Shown here: positions 9,348-18,302 of the stretch, one piece after another | Layout: each line of letters opens with the position of its first letter | Position numbering within the stretch: the stretch's first letter is position 1 | Assembly (NCBI GenBank): GCA_021782545.1 | Contig: JAJXUW010000003.1 | Coordinates: 1 to 54,922, forward strand | Length of the DNA: 54,922 bases | Direction: 5' to 3' | Origin: Deltaproteobacteria bacterium | GTDB lineage: Bacteria > Desulfobacterota > Desulfuromonadia > Geobacterales > Pseudopelobacteraceae | Program-made: the position numbers and the translations under genes | The notes under the pieces: model-generated | What the model was told of the DNA's origin: nothing | Database searches by the model: none | What the model saw: the letters and a program-made list of their open reading frames with translations, nothing else

Positions 9348-9375
9348 TTGAATTAGCCGAATTGTACGCTATAGT
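9348..9375 (+). promoter_or_regulatory. Probable sigma-70 promoter of the HEAT-repeat/HD-GYP operon
   Basis: TTGAAT and TATAGT are separated by 16 bases, 30 bases before GTG 9405. Both boxes are fair matches. The predicted start near 9382 gives a short leader carrying the GGAG Shine-Dalgarno. Confidence 0.45.
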
Positions 9376-9404
9376 CAAACCATCCCACGCTGCGGAGCAA
9401 GAGT

Positions 9405-11606
9405 GTGCTCGATTCTGTAATTACTGATATGACCGCTTCAGTCAACCTCGAAAAGGCGATCTGTGCCGCAGTCAGAGAGTTGCATCTCGCCCGCCGTCAC
9501 TGGGGTTCGTACCCACCGGGGCATCCTGTGGTGCAACAAGCATTGGATCGACTGTCTTCAGCATATCAGAAACTGTGTGAATTGCAGACCGATCTCTCCA
9601 TTGGGGTAACGCGCGATGGCCTCTTGTATGGCGAGGCGTATATCGACAAGGCCGATCAACATTGCCGGGCCGTGGGGGCAGCGCTGTTCGAACGGGGCGT
9701 GGGCACCCTGCTTATCGGTAGACAGCCATCACGCGATGAAATAGCCCATCTGTTACATATCCTCACCATGAAACGCGAGGATATCCTGGCGGCAGGTGGT
9801 GTGGAGGCCCTTTGGCAGGCGACCGAACATAGCGCCATAAGGCTGCGTGGTATCCGCTACGACCGTTTCAGCGGTACAGAGGAATCAGAGCTCGACGCGG
9901 CATCAGGAGCCAGCAACCTGTGGGAACAGCTGGTCCGTCTTTTAATGCAGGGGCAGGTCGGGCTGGCAGGCCAGGAGCAGATGGGAGAGACGCGACCGGA
10001 AGTGTTGGCCGCCACCCTGAACGCCCTGTTTGCCCAGCGCATGGGCACCGGCAGCGGACTTTCCTCCAGCAGTATCAGGGATTCGCTTGCCACCATGCAG
10101 GCCATAGTACATGCCAACGTCCCCTCGGCAGCTGACGGCACAAGCGCCGCCCGAGGCGGGACCGCGCCCTATCCGACAACCAACGACCAGGCGGGTCTGG
10201 CCGCCTTCATCGCCGCTCTTGACCCGGCCCTGCGCCGCCAGATTTTAAACGGTTTTTGTGAAACCTCCAGCGGCGACCTAACTACCGAAGAGGCCTTTTT
10301 CCTGCATCTTGGACCTACCATGATGCAGGATACCTACGCCACCGCCGAACAATATGCCGCGACCCCTGCCTTGTTAAAAAAGATACTGCGCAAGATGGTC
10401 CCCCATGTAGCCAATGCCTATGAGATCAGCAGCGAGGAGGAAGAGGTCCGCGACAAGGTGAGGGTCCTCGTGCAGGAACACCGACAGGAGACCTATATCC
10501 CGGATGACTATTTTGCAGGGCTGCAGGATCTGATAATGGGCAATCCGATCGGCCAGCCCCCTCCCGAGCGTATTCGCGAGCTGCTGCGTACCCTTGAGAC
10601 CGCCGCCATAGAGAGCAGAGGAAGCGAAATCATCCTGCAGCTGGTTGTTACCGATCCCGAGGGGGAAAACAGCGATGAACTGATCCAGAACCTGTCTGAG
10701 ATGTGCGGTTATTTCCTGGAACTGGGTGACTACGGTCAGGTGCTCACTATCCTCAACCAGGCCGCCGCCCCTCACATTCCGCTCAAGCTGCGTCTGGCAC
10801 TGCGTGATGCCTTCAGTAAACGGGAATTTCTCGATGAAATACTCTCCGGGCTTATCATCTGGGGCAAGCCCAAGTACCAGCAGGTAGGCCTGCTGATCCA
10901 GGTTATCGGCAGACCGTTCATTGACCCGCTGCTGGACCGTCTGGCAGAAGAGGAAGGCATGTCGTTGCGTCGGTTTATGATGGACCGCGTACTGGCCTTC
11001 GGGGAGGCTGCACGGCCTGCCCTGCTCGACCGCCTTTCGGATAAGCGCTGGTATGTGCTGCGTAATATCATTATCATGTTGCGCAGCCTGGCACCTGGCC
11101 AAGAGGCCGAGCGGCTGCGCCCACTGATGAAACACGCCAACCCCAAGGTGCGGCAGGAGGTGCTCAAATCGCTCCTGCTGGCAGGTGACCCAATCGCTCA
11201 GCGCCAACTACAGCGTGACCTCGACGCCACCGATCGCGAGACGCAGCTCGCCGCACTGAACCTCGTCGATCGCAGCAGTCCACCTGAGGTAGCACAAAAA
11301 CTACTGCAGCTGCTCACCACCGGCGGCTATTCGCCGGTTGAATACGAACTTAAGGCCGCCTGTGTACAAGCCCTGTCAGAAACAGGTCGCAGTCAGGTGC
11401 TGCCGGAGCTTGGCAGACTGCTGCACAGTCGCAGCCTTTTGGGATTCAAGACGCTAAACCGTCTCAAGGCTGACATTGTACGCTCGCTGGAGCGGTATCC
11501 TGCGGATGCTGTGATGCCCCTTCTTGAGCGCCTTGCCAGAGGCTCAGACGAACTGGCAAAGCTGGCAGCCGAACAACTTAAGATTCTGCGGGGCAAGAAG
11601 GCATGA
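9405..11606 (+). CDS. HEAT-repeat protein with an uncharacterised N-terminal module
   Basis: This is a 733-residue cytoplasmic protein starting with GTG and GGAG upstream. Residues about 36-150 form a module (YPPGHPVVQQALDRL ... GVGTLLIGRQPSRDEIAHLL) that is also visible in the N-terminus of the next gene product. The middle is helical. From about 500 to the end are HEAT-like helical repeats (PALLDRLSDKRWYVLRN, HANPKVRQEVLKSLLLAGD, AALNLVDRSSPPEV, CVQALSETG), a protein-protein scaffold. No catalytic motif is seen. Its stop overlaps the next start by four bases (ATGA), so it is probably made with, and works with, the HD-GYP-like protein. Function is unknown; signalling scaffold is an inference. 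Confidence 0.85.
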   Translation: MLDSVITDMTASVNLEKAICAAVRELHLARRHWGSYPPGHPVVQQALDRLSSAYQKLCELQTDLSIGVTRDGLLYGEAYIDKADQHCRAVGAALFERGVGTLLIGRQPSRDEIAHLLHILTMKREDILAAGGVEALWQATEHSAIRLRGIRYDRFSGTEESELDAASGASNLWEQLVRLLMQGQVGLAGQEQMGETRPEVLAATLNALFAQRMGTGSGLSSSSIRDSLATMQAIVHANVPSAADGTSAARGGTAPYPTTNDQAGLAAFIAALDPALRRQILNGFCETSSGDLTTEEAFFLHLGPTMMQDTYATAEQYAATPALLKKILRKMVPHVANAYEISSEEEEVRDKVRVLVQEHRQETYIPDDYFAGLQDLIMGNPIGQPPPERIRELLRTLETAAIESRGSEIILQLVVTDPEGENSDELIQNLSEMCGYFLELGDYGQVLTILNQAAAPHIPLKLRLALRDAFSKREFLDEILSGLIIWGKPKYQQVGLLIQVIGRPFIDPLLDRLAEEEGMSLRRFMMDRVLAFGEAARPALLDRLSDKRWYVLRNIIIMLRSLAPGQEAERLRPLMKHANPKVRQEVLKSLLLAGDPIAQRQLQRDLDATDRETQLAALNLVDRSSPPEVAQKLLQLLTTGGYSPVEYELKAACVQALSETGRSQVLPELGRLLHSRSLLGFKTLNRLKADIVRSLERYPADAVMPLLERLARGSDELAKLAAEQLKILRGKKA

Positions 11607-12757
11607 GCACAGCCGACAAGACGCACAACCTCCATGACTTCATTCGGCACCTGCTTTCCGCAGCAGCAGCGGCTGGTCTGTATAGCATGTCCCACCAGCA
11701 GGTGGTACGGCTGATAGAGGTGGCTCATACCAGTCTGAGCAAAGCCTTGGAAGTCCGCCCGGACATCGCCATCCTCGAGGTGGACGGCGAGTTGGTGATC
11801 GATGCCGAACCGCAACCGTTCACACTGGTATTGGACCGATTCGCCAGGCTGCTGCAGGAAAACGGCATCGGACATCTGCGCTTTATGTCCGGTGTGTCGC
11901 CCGACGAGCTCACAACCTTTATCGGCATCCTTGCCAAACAGGATCACCGCGCCCTCGGCTCCGGCGATCATATACGGGTGGGACGGGTTGAAATGCCAGA
12001 GCTGGGCTCCGACGCAGGAAGTCTCGGCGCCGGCGCAACAGCTGCCGGCAGTGGGTATTTCAGCCTGGATGGCCTGCAGTCTGTCGAGCTGTCACGCCTG
12101 ACCGAGGTGTACGAGGCGGTCAGACGCAACGAGCGACTTAAACCGAGCGGCATCGCCGCCACGGTCGCCGAACTGGTCGAAGCGTTCAAACGCGAAGGAG
12201 AGGCGCTGTTGGTCATGGCGGCGCTGCGTGAGAAAGACGAATATACCTTTACCCATACCGCCAACGTCTGCATCCTCACCATGGCTCAAGCCATGTCGCT
12301 CGGGATCAGGGGACAACTGTTAAACGACATCGGCATGGCGGCCATGCTGCACGATATCGGGAAGATGTTTGTGCCGGACGAGATTCTGACCAAACCAGGC
12401 AGGCTGACTGACGAGGAATTTACTATCATGAAGGGCCATCCGGCCAAAGGTGCGCGGTATCTCCTGGAAACCCCAGGGGTACCAAGGCTGGCCGCCATTG
12501 TGGCATACGAGCATCACATGCGCGATGACCTGAGTGGCTACCCGCAACCGCCAGCGGGGTGGCACCTGAATATGGCCAGCCAGATGACCGGCATCTCGGA
12601 TATCTTTGATGCCATGCGCACCAGACGGCCGTACCAACCACCTAAAGAAACCGGCGAGATAGCCAACCTGCTCCTGTCGAAATCAGGTACGGAGTTCCCC
12701 GCGCCGTTGGTCCAGAATTTTCTCCTGCTGATTGCCCGCCGCACTAAGCAGCGTTAG
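11603..12757 (+). CDS. HD-GYP-like phosphohydrolase domain protein with shared N-terminal module
   Basis: This protein has 384 residues. The N-terminal part (about 27-129) resembles the module in the preceding HEAT-repeat protein. The C-terminal half is an HD-GYP-type domain: FTHTANV (H218), HDIGK (250-254), GHP (278-280), EHHMRDDLSGYP (303-314) and SDIFDAM. HD-GYP proteins degrade cyclic-di-GMP or cGAMP. Metal-binding HD and GYP are kept, but the usual HHExxDGxGYP reads HHMRDDLSGYP, so the Glu and one Gly are replaced and activity is uncertain. It is coupled to the upstream gene by an ATGA overlap. Its stop codon overlaps the stop of the convergent GGDEF gene. Confidence 0.88.
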   Translation: MSTADKTHNLHDFIRHLLSAAAAAGLYSMSHQQVVRLIEVAHTSLSKALEVRPDIAILEVDGELVIDAEPQPFTLVLDRFARLLQENGIGHLRFMSGVSPDELTTFIGILAKQDHRALGSGDHIRVGRVEMPELGSDAGSLGAGATAAGSGYFSLDGLQSVELSRLTEVYEAVRRNERLKPSGIAATVAELVEAFKREGEALLVMAALREKDEYTFTHTANVCILTMAQAMSLGIRGQLLNDIGMAAMLHDIGKMFVPDEILTKPGRLTDEEFTIMKGHPAKGARYLLETPGVPRLAAIVAYEHHMRDDLSGYPQPPAGWHLNMASQMTGISDIFDAMRTRRPYQPPKETGEIANLLLSKSGTEFPAPLVQNFLLLIARRTKQR

Positions 12758-14583
12758 CACCCTTTCCGCCCCCTTTTGTCTTCGTACATCGCCAGGTCTG
12801 CATCGCGGATCGCCTCATGGATCCGCGCTGGCAGATGTGTCGTGGCATAGCCCAGGGAAAAACGGACCGGCACCCCGTGTTCAGAGGTGCGGCGGCCGTC
12901 TGAAAGCGTGTCCCGGGCCCGCTCCATAATGGTTTCCATCAGCTCTTCCCCAACCCCTTTGAGCAGCACCGCGAACTCATCGCCCCCCAGCCGGACAATG
13001 GTGTCACCGCCGCGGAACACCTCCCGCAGCAGCTCGGCGGCAGTCCTGATCAACGCATCACCATGATCGTGACCGTAGTGATCGTTCACCAGCTTCAAAC
13101 CATCCAGGTCCGCGATTACTACCGAAATGGGGCTGGTACGGCCTTGACGCAGATTTTCCAGCTCCGCCTCGAAGAATGCACGGTTAAAGAGCTGGGTTAA
13201 CTCGTCATGGGTACTGAGGTAGCGTAGCCGGTCTTCCATCTCCCGCCGTTTCGTCACATCCCGCGCCACATGCACCGCACCGACCAGATTACCCTCCATA
13301 TCGAAGGTCGGGTTTACCGTGATGTGGTAGTAACAGTCCATATGCGGGATATAGACCTCGGTTTCGTGGGGTTGCCTGTCGCGCAGCAGGGCCACATGGG
13401 GGCAGCTGTCTGGCGGGTGGCTGGCCCCGTGGAATTGAAGATAGCATGGAGCCCTGCCCTCAAGCCCGCCGCCATCACCAAGCCCCAGGCGCTCGCGGGC
13501 AGCCTTGTTGACATGGACGATCTGATGGGCTGTGTCGATAACCGTCACCAGATCGGGGATGGTGTCAAAGGTTTCGCGCCACTGTACGTTGGCAAGTTCC
13601 AGGGCGCTGCGGGCCCTGACACGTTCCTCTTCAAGTTTGAGACGCCCCATGAAACTACCCAGGCCTCGTGTGGCGGTCATCACCATTGAGGTCTCAGCGT
13701 CGGTCCAGGCGCGTTCGCGGTGCATGTCGTACAGGCAGGCAAAGCCCCACAGATGCCCCTCTTCAAAAATAGGGGTCATCAACAAGGAACGAATCCTCAG
13801 ACCGTCCAGTATGGAGCGTTCTTCAGGCGGGAAAGAGGTCCGCGGGCCGGAAACCAGCTTGCCGTGACGCAGCATGCGGTACCACCGCTCGATATAGGGC
13901 AACTCCGGGGCATCGGGGTCTATGCCGTCAAGCACCCGCAGCACCATGTCACCGCTGGCAAAACCGCTTACCAAGCGCACCTCCCGCTGGCTGAAGGCGA
14001 CCTCATGGTAGCTGAACAGACAGACCTTATCGGCCTGAGCCGCCTTGGCCATCTCCTGCAGGGCAAAATCGACGGCGTCCTGATTGGCATCGGCCGACAG
14101 CAGATACTGTATCGCCATATTCACGCCCGACAACAGGCGTGACTGCTGAGCAGCCAAACGCCTGCTACGCAGGGCGGCGGCCTCTTTTTGCAACACGAAG
14201 AAAAGCTGTTCGACATTCAGTGGTTTGAGCAGATACCCGTCGATCTTTAAATTGATGGCTTGGAGGAGGTGGTCGGTATCGTTGCAGGCAGAGATCACCA
14301 CAACCGGCACGGCAGGGCGCTCCTGTTTGATGTGGTACGTAAGCTCCAATCCCGACATGGTAGGCATTGTAAGATCGGTCAACACCAGGTCGGGCATATG
14401 ACGGCGAAACAGCTCAAGGGCGACCCGCCCGTTCTCGGCCAGGTGCAGCTCGCCACAGGTCGGGGCCAAAATACGGGCAACATGCTTGCGCACCTGCTCA
14501 TCATCTTCGGCAAAGAGGATCGTGAGTTCTCGGAGGTCCAGGGGGGTTATTGCTGGAAAGGCTGTTGTTGTAGATGACACCAT
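12754..14583 (-). CDS. Response regulator diguanylate cyclase (receiver-GAF-PAS-GGDEF)
   Basis: This protein makes cyclic-di-GMP from GTP. It has 609 residues from ATG 14583. The N-terminal receiver domain has the acidic pocket AEDDEQ and phospho-acceptor D70 in LTDLTMP. A GAF domain follows (about 145-320), then a PAS domain (about 330-440; PCYLQFHGASHPPDSCPH), then GGDEF with an intact active site RLGGDEF (533-537). The inhibitory site RGGD lies five residues before it, so feedback inhibition is likely. The ORF-track start (TTG 14655) coincides with a -35 box, so I moved it. No partner kinase is adjacent except PrsK, encoded upstream on the same strand with prsR between. Confidence 0.92.
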   Translation of the reverse strand: MVSSTTTAFPAITPLDLRELTILFAEDDEQVRKHVARILAPTCGELHLAENGRVALELFRRHMPDLVLTDLTMPTMSGLELTYHIKQERPAVPVVVISACNDTDHLLQAINLKIDGYLLKPLNVEQLFFVLQKEAAALRSRRLAAQQSRLLSGVNMAIQYLLSADANQDAVDFALQEMAKAAQADKVCLFSYHEVAFSQREVRLVSGFASGDMVLRVLDGIDPDAPELPYIERWYRMLRHGKLVSGPRTSFPPEERSILDGLRIRSLLMTPIFEEGHLWGFACLYDMHRERAWTDAETSMVMTATRGLGSFMGRLKLEEERVRARSALELANVQWRETFDTIPDLVTVIDTAHQIVHVNKAARERLGLGDGGGLEGRAPCYLQFHGASHPPDSCPHVALLRDRQPHETEVYIPHMDCYYHITVNPTFDMEGNLVGAVHVARDVTKRREMEDRLRYLSTHDELTQLFNRAFFEAELENLRQGRTSPISVVIADLDGLKLVNDHYGHDHGDALIRTAAELLREVFRGGDTIVRLGGDEFAVLLKGVGEELMETIMERARDTLSDGRRTSEHGVPVRFSLGYATTHLPARIHEAIRDADLAMYEDKRGRKGC

Positions 14584-14626
14584 GGAAAGCCCTGTTTCCG
14601 ACGGCAGCAGATATGAACAGTTCGAT

Positions 14627-14655
14627 TTTGTACCGTGGATACCTCCCCCTGTCAA
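14627..14655 (-). promoter_or_regulatory. Probable sigma-70 promoter of the receiver-GGDEF gene
   Basis: TTGACA and TACAAA are 17 bases apart on the minus strand, with the -10 about 45 bases before ATG 14583. The perfect -35 box and the spacing support a promoter separate from the prsK-prsR transcript upstream. Confidence 0.5.
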
Positions 14656-14779
14656 GGAGGGCCAAACATTAGTTTAATTTCATGCAACAGCGCAACCGGG
14701 GAATCGGCATCGGCCACGGCACATCAGCGATGCATTGCCGCGGGGACCGGCCGCATAGCCGTGTTATCCGCCATTCTGG

Positions 14780-16210
14780 CTACGTTCTGAGCAGGTCGTG
14801 TTTTTTGAGCAGGCTGTACAGGGTCGGCCGACTTACTCCCAAGGTTTCCGCCGTTTTGACAATATTGCCGTCATTCCTTTTCAGCTCCTCGGCAATCAGT
14901 TCATACTCCACCGAGTCCTTAGCCTCTCTGAGTGTCCGCGGTCCCGCACAAAATGCCACGTGCGGGGCTGCGGAGATACCGGATATATCCGGCTCCCCCC
15001 CCAAGTCGACAGCGTCAATCGTTTTGGCATCACACATGATAACGGCCCGTTGCACACGGTTTCGAAGCTCGCGGACATTCCCGGGCCACGAATGCCCTTT
15101 GAGAAACGCGAGCGCTGACGGGCTGAAGCGTTGCGCACCCATCTTGTGTTCTTCGCTGAAAAGGCGGAGATAGTAATTGGCCAGCAGCATGATGTCCTCG
15201 CCTCGATTACGCAATGGCGGGAGGTCGATGACAATCACGCCAATCCGGTAAAACAGGTCCTCCCTGAAACGGCCCTCTTTAATGGCCGCACCGATATCGA
15301 TGTTGCTGGCACAGATCGGCCGGGTATCAACCGCAATATTCTCCCGTCCGCCGACACGCTGCAGCACCCCCTCCTGAAGAAAACGCAGTAGCTTTACCTG
15401 GAGGTTAACCGGCAACTCCCCGATCTCGTCAAGAAAAAGTGAGCCGTTATGTGCCTGTTGAAATTTGCCCTGCACCGTGGTGTGAGCCCCCGTGAACGCC
15501 CCCCGCTCATGGCCGAAAAATTCCGATTCAAGCAGATTTTCCGGGATGGCCCCACAGTTTATTGCCACAAAGGCCCCATTTTTGCGACTGCCTGCCATGT
15601 GCAGGGCCCGGGCCACCAATTCTTTGCCGGTCCCGCTTTCCCCCCCAATGAATACCGGCACATTCGTAGAGGCGACCTTGCGTATGTTAGAGAATATCTT
15701 CTGCATCTCCGGGCACTGGCCGATCATGCCCCACGAATCGCCGGCGGTCAGTTCAATCGAACGCTGAAGTTGGCGATTCTGTTCTTCAATATTGGCCAGA
15801 TGCAGGGCCCGTGAAATAATAATCTTCAATTCACTGAGACTGGGGGGCTTGGGGTAAAAATCATAGGCGCCAAGCCGAATTGCCTTTAAGGCGTTGGCCC
15901 GTTCGTCATTCCCGGTCAACATGATGACCTTTGTGGCTGGGCTCAGACTCAATATCTCGCCAAGACAGCGAAACCCTTCGACCTCCGAGTTTGCATGCGG
16001 AGGCAGGCCAAGATCCAATATCACCACTCGTGTCCTATATTCCTTGAACAGGGAGATGGCCTCGTTGGCGTCACCGGCAGTAACGGCGGCATATTCAGCC
16101 GCAAGCCCCCATTTGAGCTGCGAGCAGATAACGGCGTTGTCATCCACTATCAGGATCTTTTCCTGCAATGGCCCTTCTGCCGGAATTTTTTCAGCGTGGA
16201 CTGAACTCAT
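14780..16210 (-). CDS. prsR: PEP-CTERM-box response regulator, sigma-54 activator
   Basis: This is an NtrC-class transcription activator of 476 residues from ATG 16210 (Shine-Dalgarno GAGGT), overlapping the end of prsK by 20 bases. The receiver domain has D66 in ILDLGLP. The AAA+ domain has Walker A GGESGTGKE (189-197), the sigma-54 contact loop GAFTGA (237-242), Walker B SLFLDEIGEL and WPGNVRELRNRV. A Fis-type helix-turn-helix ends the protein (TAETLGVSRPTLYSLLKKH). It matches the PrsR family associated with exosortase loci, whose role is sigma-54-dependent expression of EPS or PEP-CTERM genes. It is the last gene of the long minus-strand run, immediately after its kinase. Confidence 0.95.
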   Translation of the reverse strand: MSSVHAEKIPAEGPLQEKILIVDDNAVICSQLKWGLAAEYAAVTAGDANEAISLFKEYRTRVVILDLGLPPHANSEVEGFRCLGEILSLSPATKVIMLTGNDERANALKAIRLGAYDFYPKPPSLSELKIIISRALHLANIEEQNRQLQRSIELTAGDSWGMIGQCPEMQKIFSNIRKVASTNVPVFIGGESGTGKELVARALHMAGSRKNGAFVAINCGAIPENLLESEFFGHERGAFTGAHTTVQGKFQQAHNGSLFLDEIGELPVNLQVKLLRFLQEGVLQRVGGRENIAVDTRPICASNIDIGAAIKEGRFREDLFYRIGVIVIDLPPLRNRGEDIMLLANYYLRLFSEEHKMGAQRFSPSALAFLKGHSWPGNVRELRNRVQRAVIMCDAKTIDAVDLGGEPDISGISAAPHVAFCAGPRTLREAKDSVEYELIAEELKRNDGNIVKTAETLGVSRPTLYSLLKKHDLLRT

Positions 16211-18272
16211 GCAACACCTCACTGGCAGGAAGCCAAACGGTGAAGGTCGTCCCCACCCCGACTGCACTTTCCACATCGATCCTGCCACCATGGGCCTGGA
16301 CTATCTGGCGTGATTGGAACAGGCCGATACCAAGTCCAGACTGTTTCGTTGAATGAAACGGGACAAAAAGCTCGTTCTGTATGAATTGACTCGTCATGCC
16401 ACAGCCGCTGTCACGTACCCTAAAGAATGCCTGATCTGCCTCCGAACCAACCTCGACGGTCACCGTCGCATCTGATGCTGATGCCTCCACTGCATTCACC
16501 AGCAGATTCATGGTCACTTTCTGCATCTCGCTCCGATCGAAAATAGGATACACCGCCTCGCCAAGCACCTTTATATGGCCACTACCCAACTGGTCGGCGC
16601 TGTCGCCTACCAGGCTCAACAAATTGCCCTTTTCAAAGTGAAGCGTCTTGTTCTTGTCAAGCGTCTTCAAGTTGCTAATTATACCATGTATTTTTTGAAC
16701 TGTACTCTGCAGGGAAATCAACAGATCCTTCTGATAATCAGGGTTGCCGATCAGTTGCGGGGCGTTTTCGGTGATCAGGGAGATAGCCGCCAACTGATTC
16801 TTGAGGTCATGCATGATAAAGGTCGCCACATTTCCTACCGCCGCCTCTTCACGGGACACCAGCAAGGCCTGTGAAAGCCGGTGGTGTCGAATGGTCTGAT
16901 ATGCCTGGCGGGCATAGGTCTTCATCAGATCAAAATCCTCATAGATATAGTTTTCATCTGGCTTGATCATCTCGCCGAGCACGATGAACCCCTCCATGGC
17001 CGGCTCACCAGGAAGAGGGACCACAAATGAGACCTTATGCCTCGACAGAAAAGGCCCGTTCTCCTCAAGTACCGCCTTGACGTGGTCTCTTACAAAGTAG
17101 ACCCACCCCCGCTCATGCATCAGTACGACAAGACTGTTTTGAGGCGTAACGACCTCTGCCTTCAGGTCCATCCGGCACGTTGCGGCAACGGTATACACGC
17201 GCCGCTGGTCATCATAGAGAAACAGGGCCGCCCCGCTCACCCCAAACGTGTTGCAATACATCTCGAGTACCGACTGCAGCATGTCATTCCAGGAGGTAGT
17301 CGAGAGCTGTTCGGTAAACAGGAGCCACTGGGTGCGATAATCGTATTTGTTCTGATAAAAATGTTTCATCAGAACGACCTTCAGCTCTCTGCGCACCCTC
17401 CCGGAAAAGCAGAGCAAGGCGATCCCAGTGCCGGTCAGAAAGACCACTGAGATGCCGATCGACCGTGAAAACAGACCTGAGCAATATTTAAGCCCCTCAC
17501 CAAAGGCCCCCAGGATAAGCAGGTATATCCCGACGGCAAACAACACCGCCGATTTCAAGGCCGCCTGACGCGATATGGTAATCTTGATGTTGACATCTCG
17601 ACGGGTAAACGCAAACACCATCAGCCCCCCGGCGATGATGAACATAAAGGAGCGAAATGACGCATAGCCGATATTGATGGTCCGATACAACAACGCCTGG
17701 CTGTAATAGAAAACCTGTACCGCCAGCATCAGACAGAGGGCGATCAGAAAGAATTTGATGTTCCATAACGCCTGGGGAGAGGCATTGATGAAGGTGGACT
17801 CAAACTGGACAAAGGCCACCACAAGGCAGATCATGATTACGACATAGTAATAGAATCCGGCAGTTGTCAGAAAAAGCAACGGTTCATGCGGAAAATCAGG
17901 ATTGTAGAAAAGTTGTTGCGGGGCAAGCAGGGCGGGAGGCAACACCAAAAAGCAGGAAAAGATGGTGACACCGCGGACAAAAAGACCGGACCGTCCCCAT
18001 TGTCCCGGACTGCGGGCGCAGGTGAGACTGCACAGAAGCCAGATAGGCACGAGCGCCCCTTCAATAAGCAGTGACCCCCGCAGCCATACCGCGTAACGGC
18101 TGATGAGAGGCGTCAACAGGATATCATCAACCACCACCGCCACCGCCGTCCCCAGCAGAAGCAGCGCAACCGTAAGAGAAGCCGGACGTTCAAAAAATCG
18201 TAGGCTGGCAATGGCCAAACCGGCCAAAAACAGGGCCGACAACCACGCCAATACAGTGGGAAGAACAGCCAT
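16191..18272 (-). CDS. prsK: PEP-CTERM system histidine kinase
   Basis: This is the membrane sensor kinase that should phosphorylate PrsR. It has 693 residues. Residues 1-290 hold about nine hydrophobic segments with very short loops, as in the PrsK family. A GAF-like domain spans roughly 315-465, and the dimerisation/phospho-acceptor helix has H488 in FIMHDLKNQLA. The catalytic ATP-binding part shows NLLVNAVEAS (N box), DSGCGM (G1) and GLGIGLF (G2). No extracytoplasmic sensor domain is visible, so the signal is probably perceived in the membrane or through the GAF domain. The ATG has GAGGT upstream and lies 30 bases after the dehydrogenase gene. The prsR start lies inside its 3' end. Confidence 0.95.
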   Translation of the reverse strand: MAVLPTVLAWLSALFLAGLAIASLRFFERPASLTVALLLLGTAVAVVVDDILLTPLISRYAVWLRGSLLIEGALVPIWLLCSLTCARSPGQWGRSGLFVRGVTIFSCFLVLPPALLAPQQLFYNPDFPHEPLLFLTTAGFYYYVVIMICLVVAFVQFESTFINASPQALWNIKFFLIALCLMLAVQVFYYSQALLYRTINIGYASFRSFMFIIAGGLMVFAFTRRDVNIKITISRQAALKSAVLFAVGIYLLILGAFGEGLKYCSGLFSRSIGISVVFLTGTGIALLCFSGRVRRELKVVLMKHFYQNKYDYRTQWLLFTEQLSTTSWNDMLQSVLEMYCNTFGVSGAALFLYDDQRRVYTVAATCRMDLKAEVVTPQNSLVVLMHERGWVYFVRDHVKAVLEENGPFLSRHKVSFVVPLPGEPAMEGFIVLGEMIKPDENYIYEDFDLMKTYARQAYQTIRHHRLSQALLVSREEAAVGNVATFIMHDLKNQLAAISLITENAPQLIGNPDYQKDLLISLQSTVQKIHGIISNLKTLDKNKTLHFEKGNLLSLVGDSADQLGSGHIKVLGEAVYPIFDRSEMQKVTMNLLVNAVEASASDATVTVEVGSEADQAFFRVRDSGCGMTSQFIQNELFVPFHSTKQSGLGIGLFQSRQIVQAHGGRIDVESAVGVGTTFTVWLPASEVLHEFSPR

Positions 18273-18302
18273 CAGCGTTACCTCACGGGGGCGTCGTGAA
18301 TA

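Noticed and set aside
10374-11207. 277-residue minus-strand ORF in the HEAT-repeat gene
   Set aside because: A frame shadow; no ribosome site and no domain features, while the plus-strand gene is continuous with HEAT repeats.
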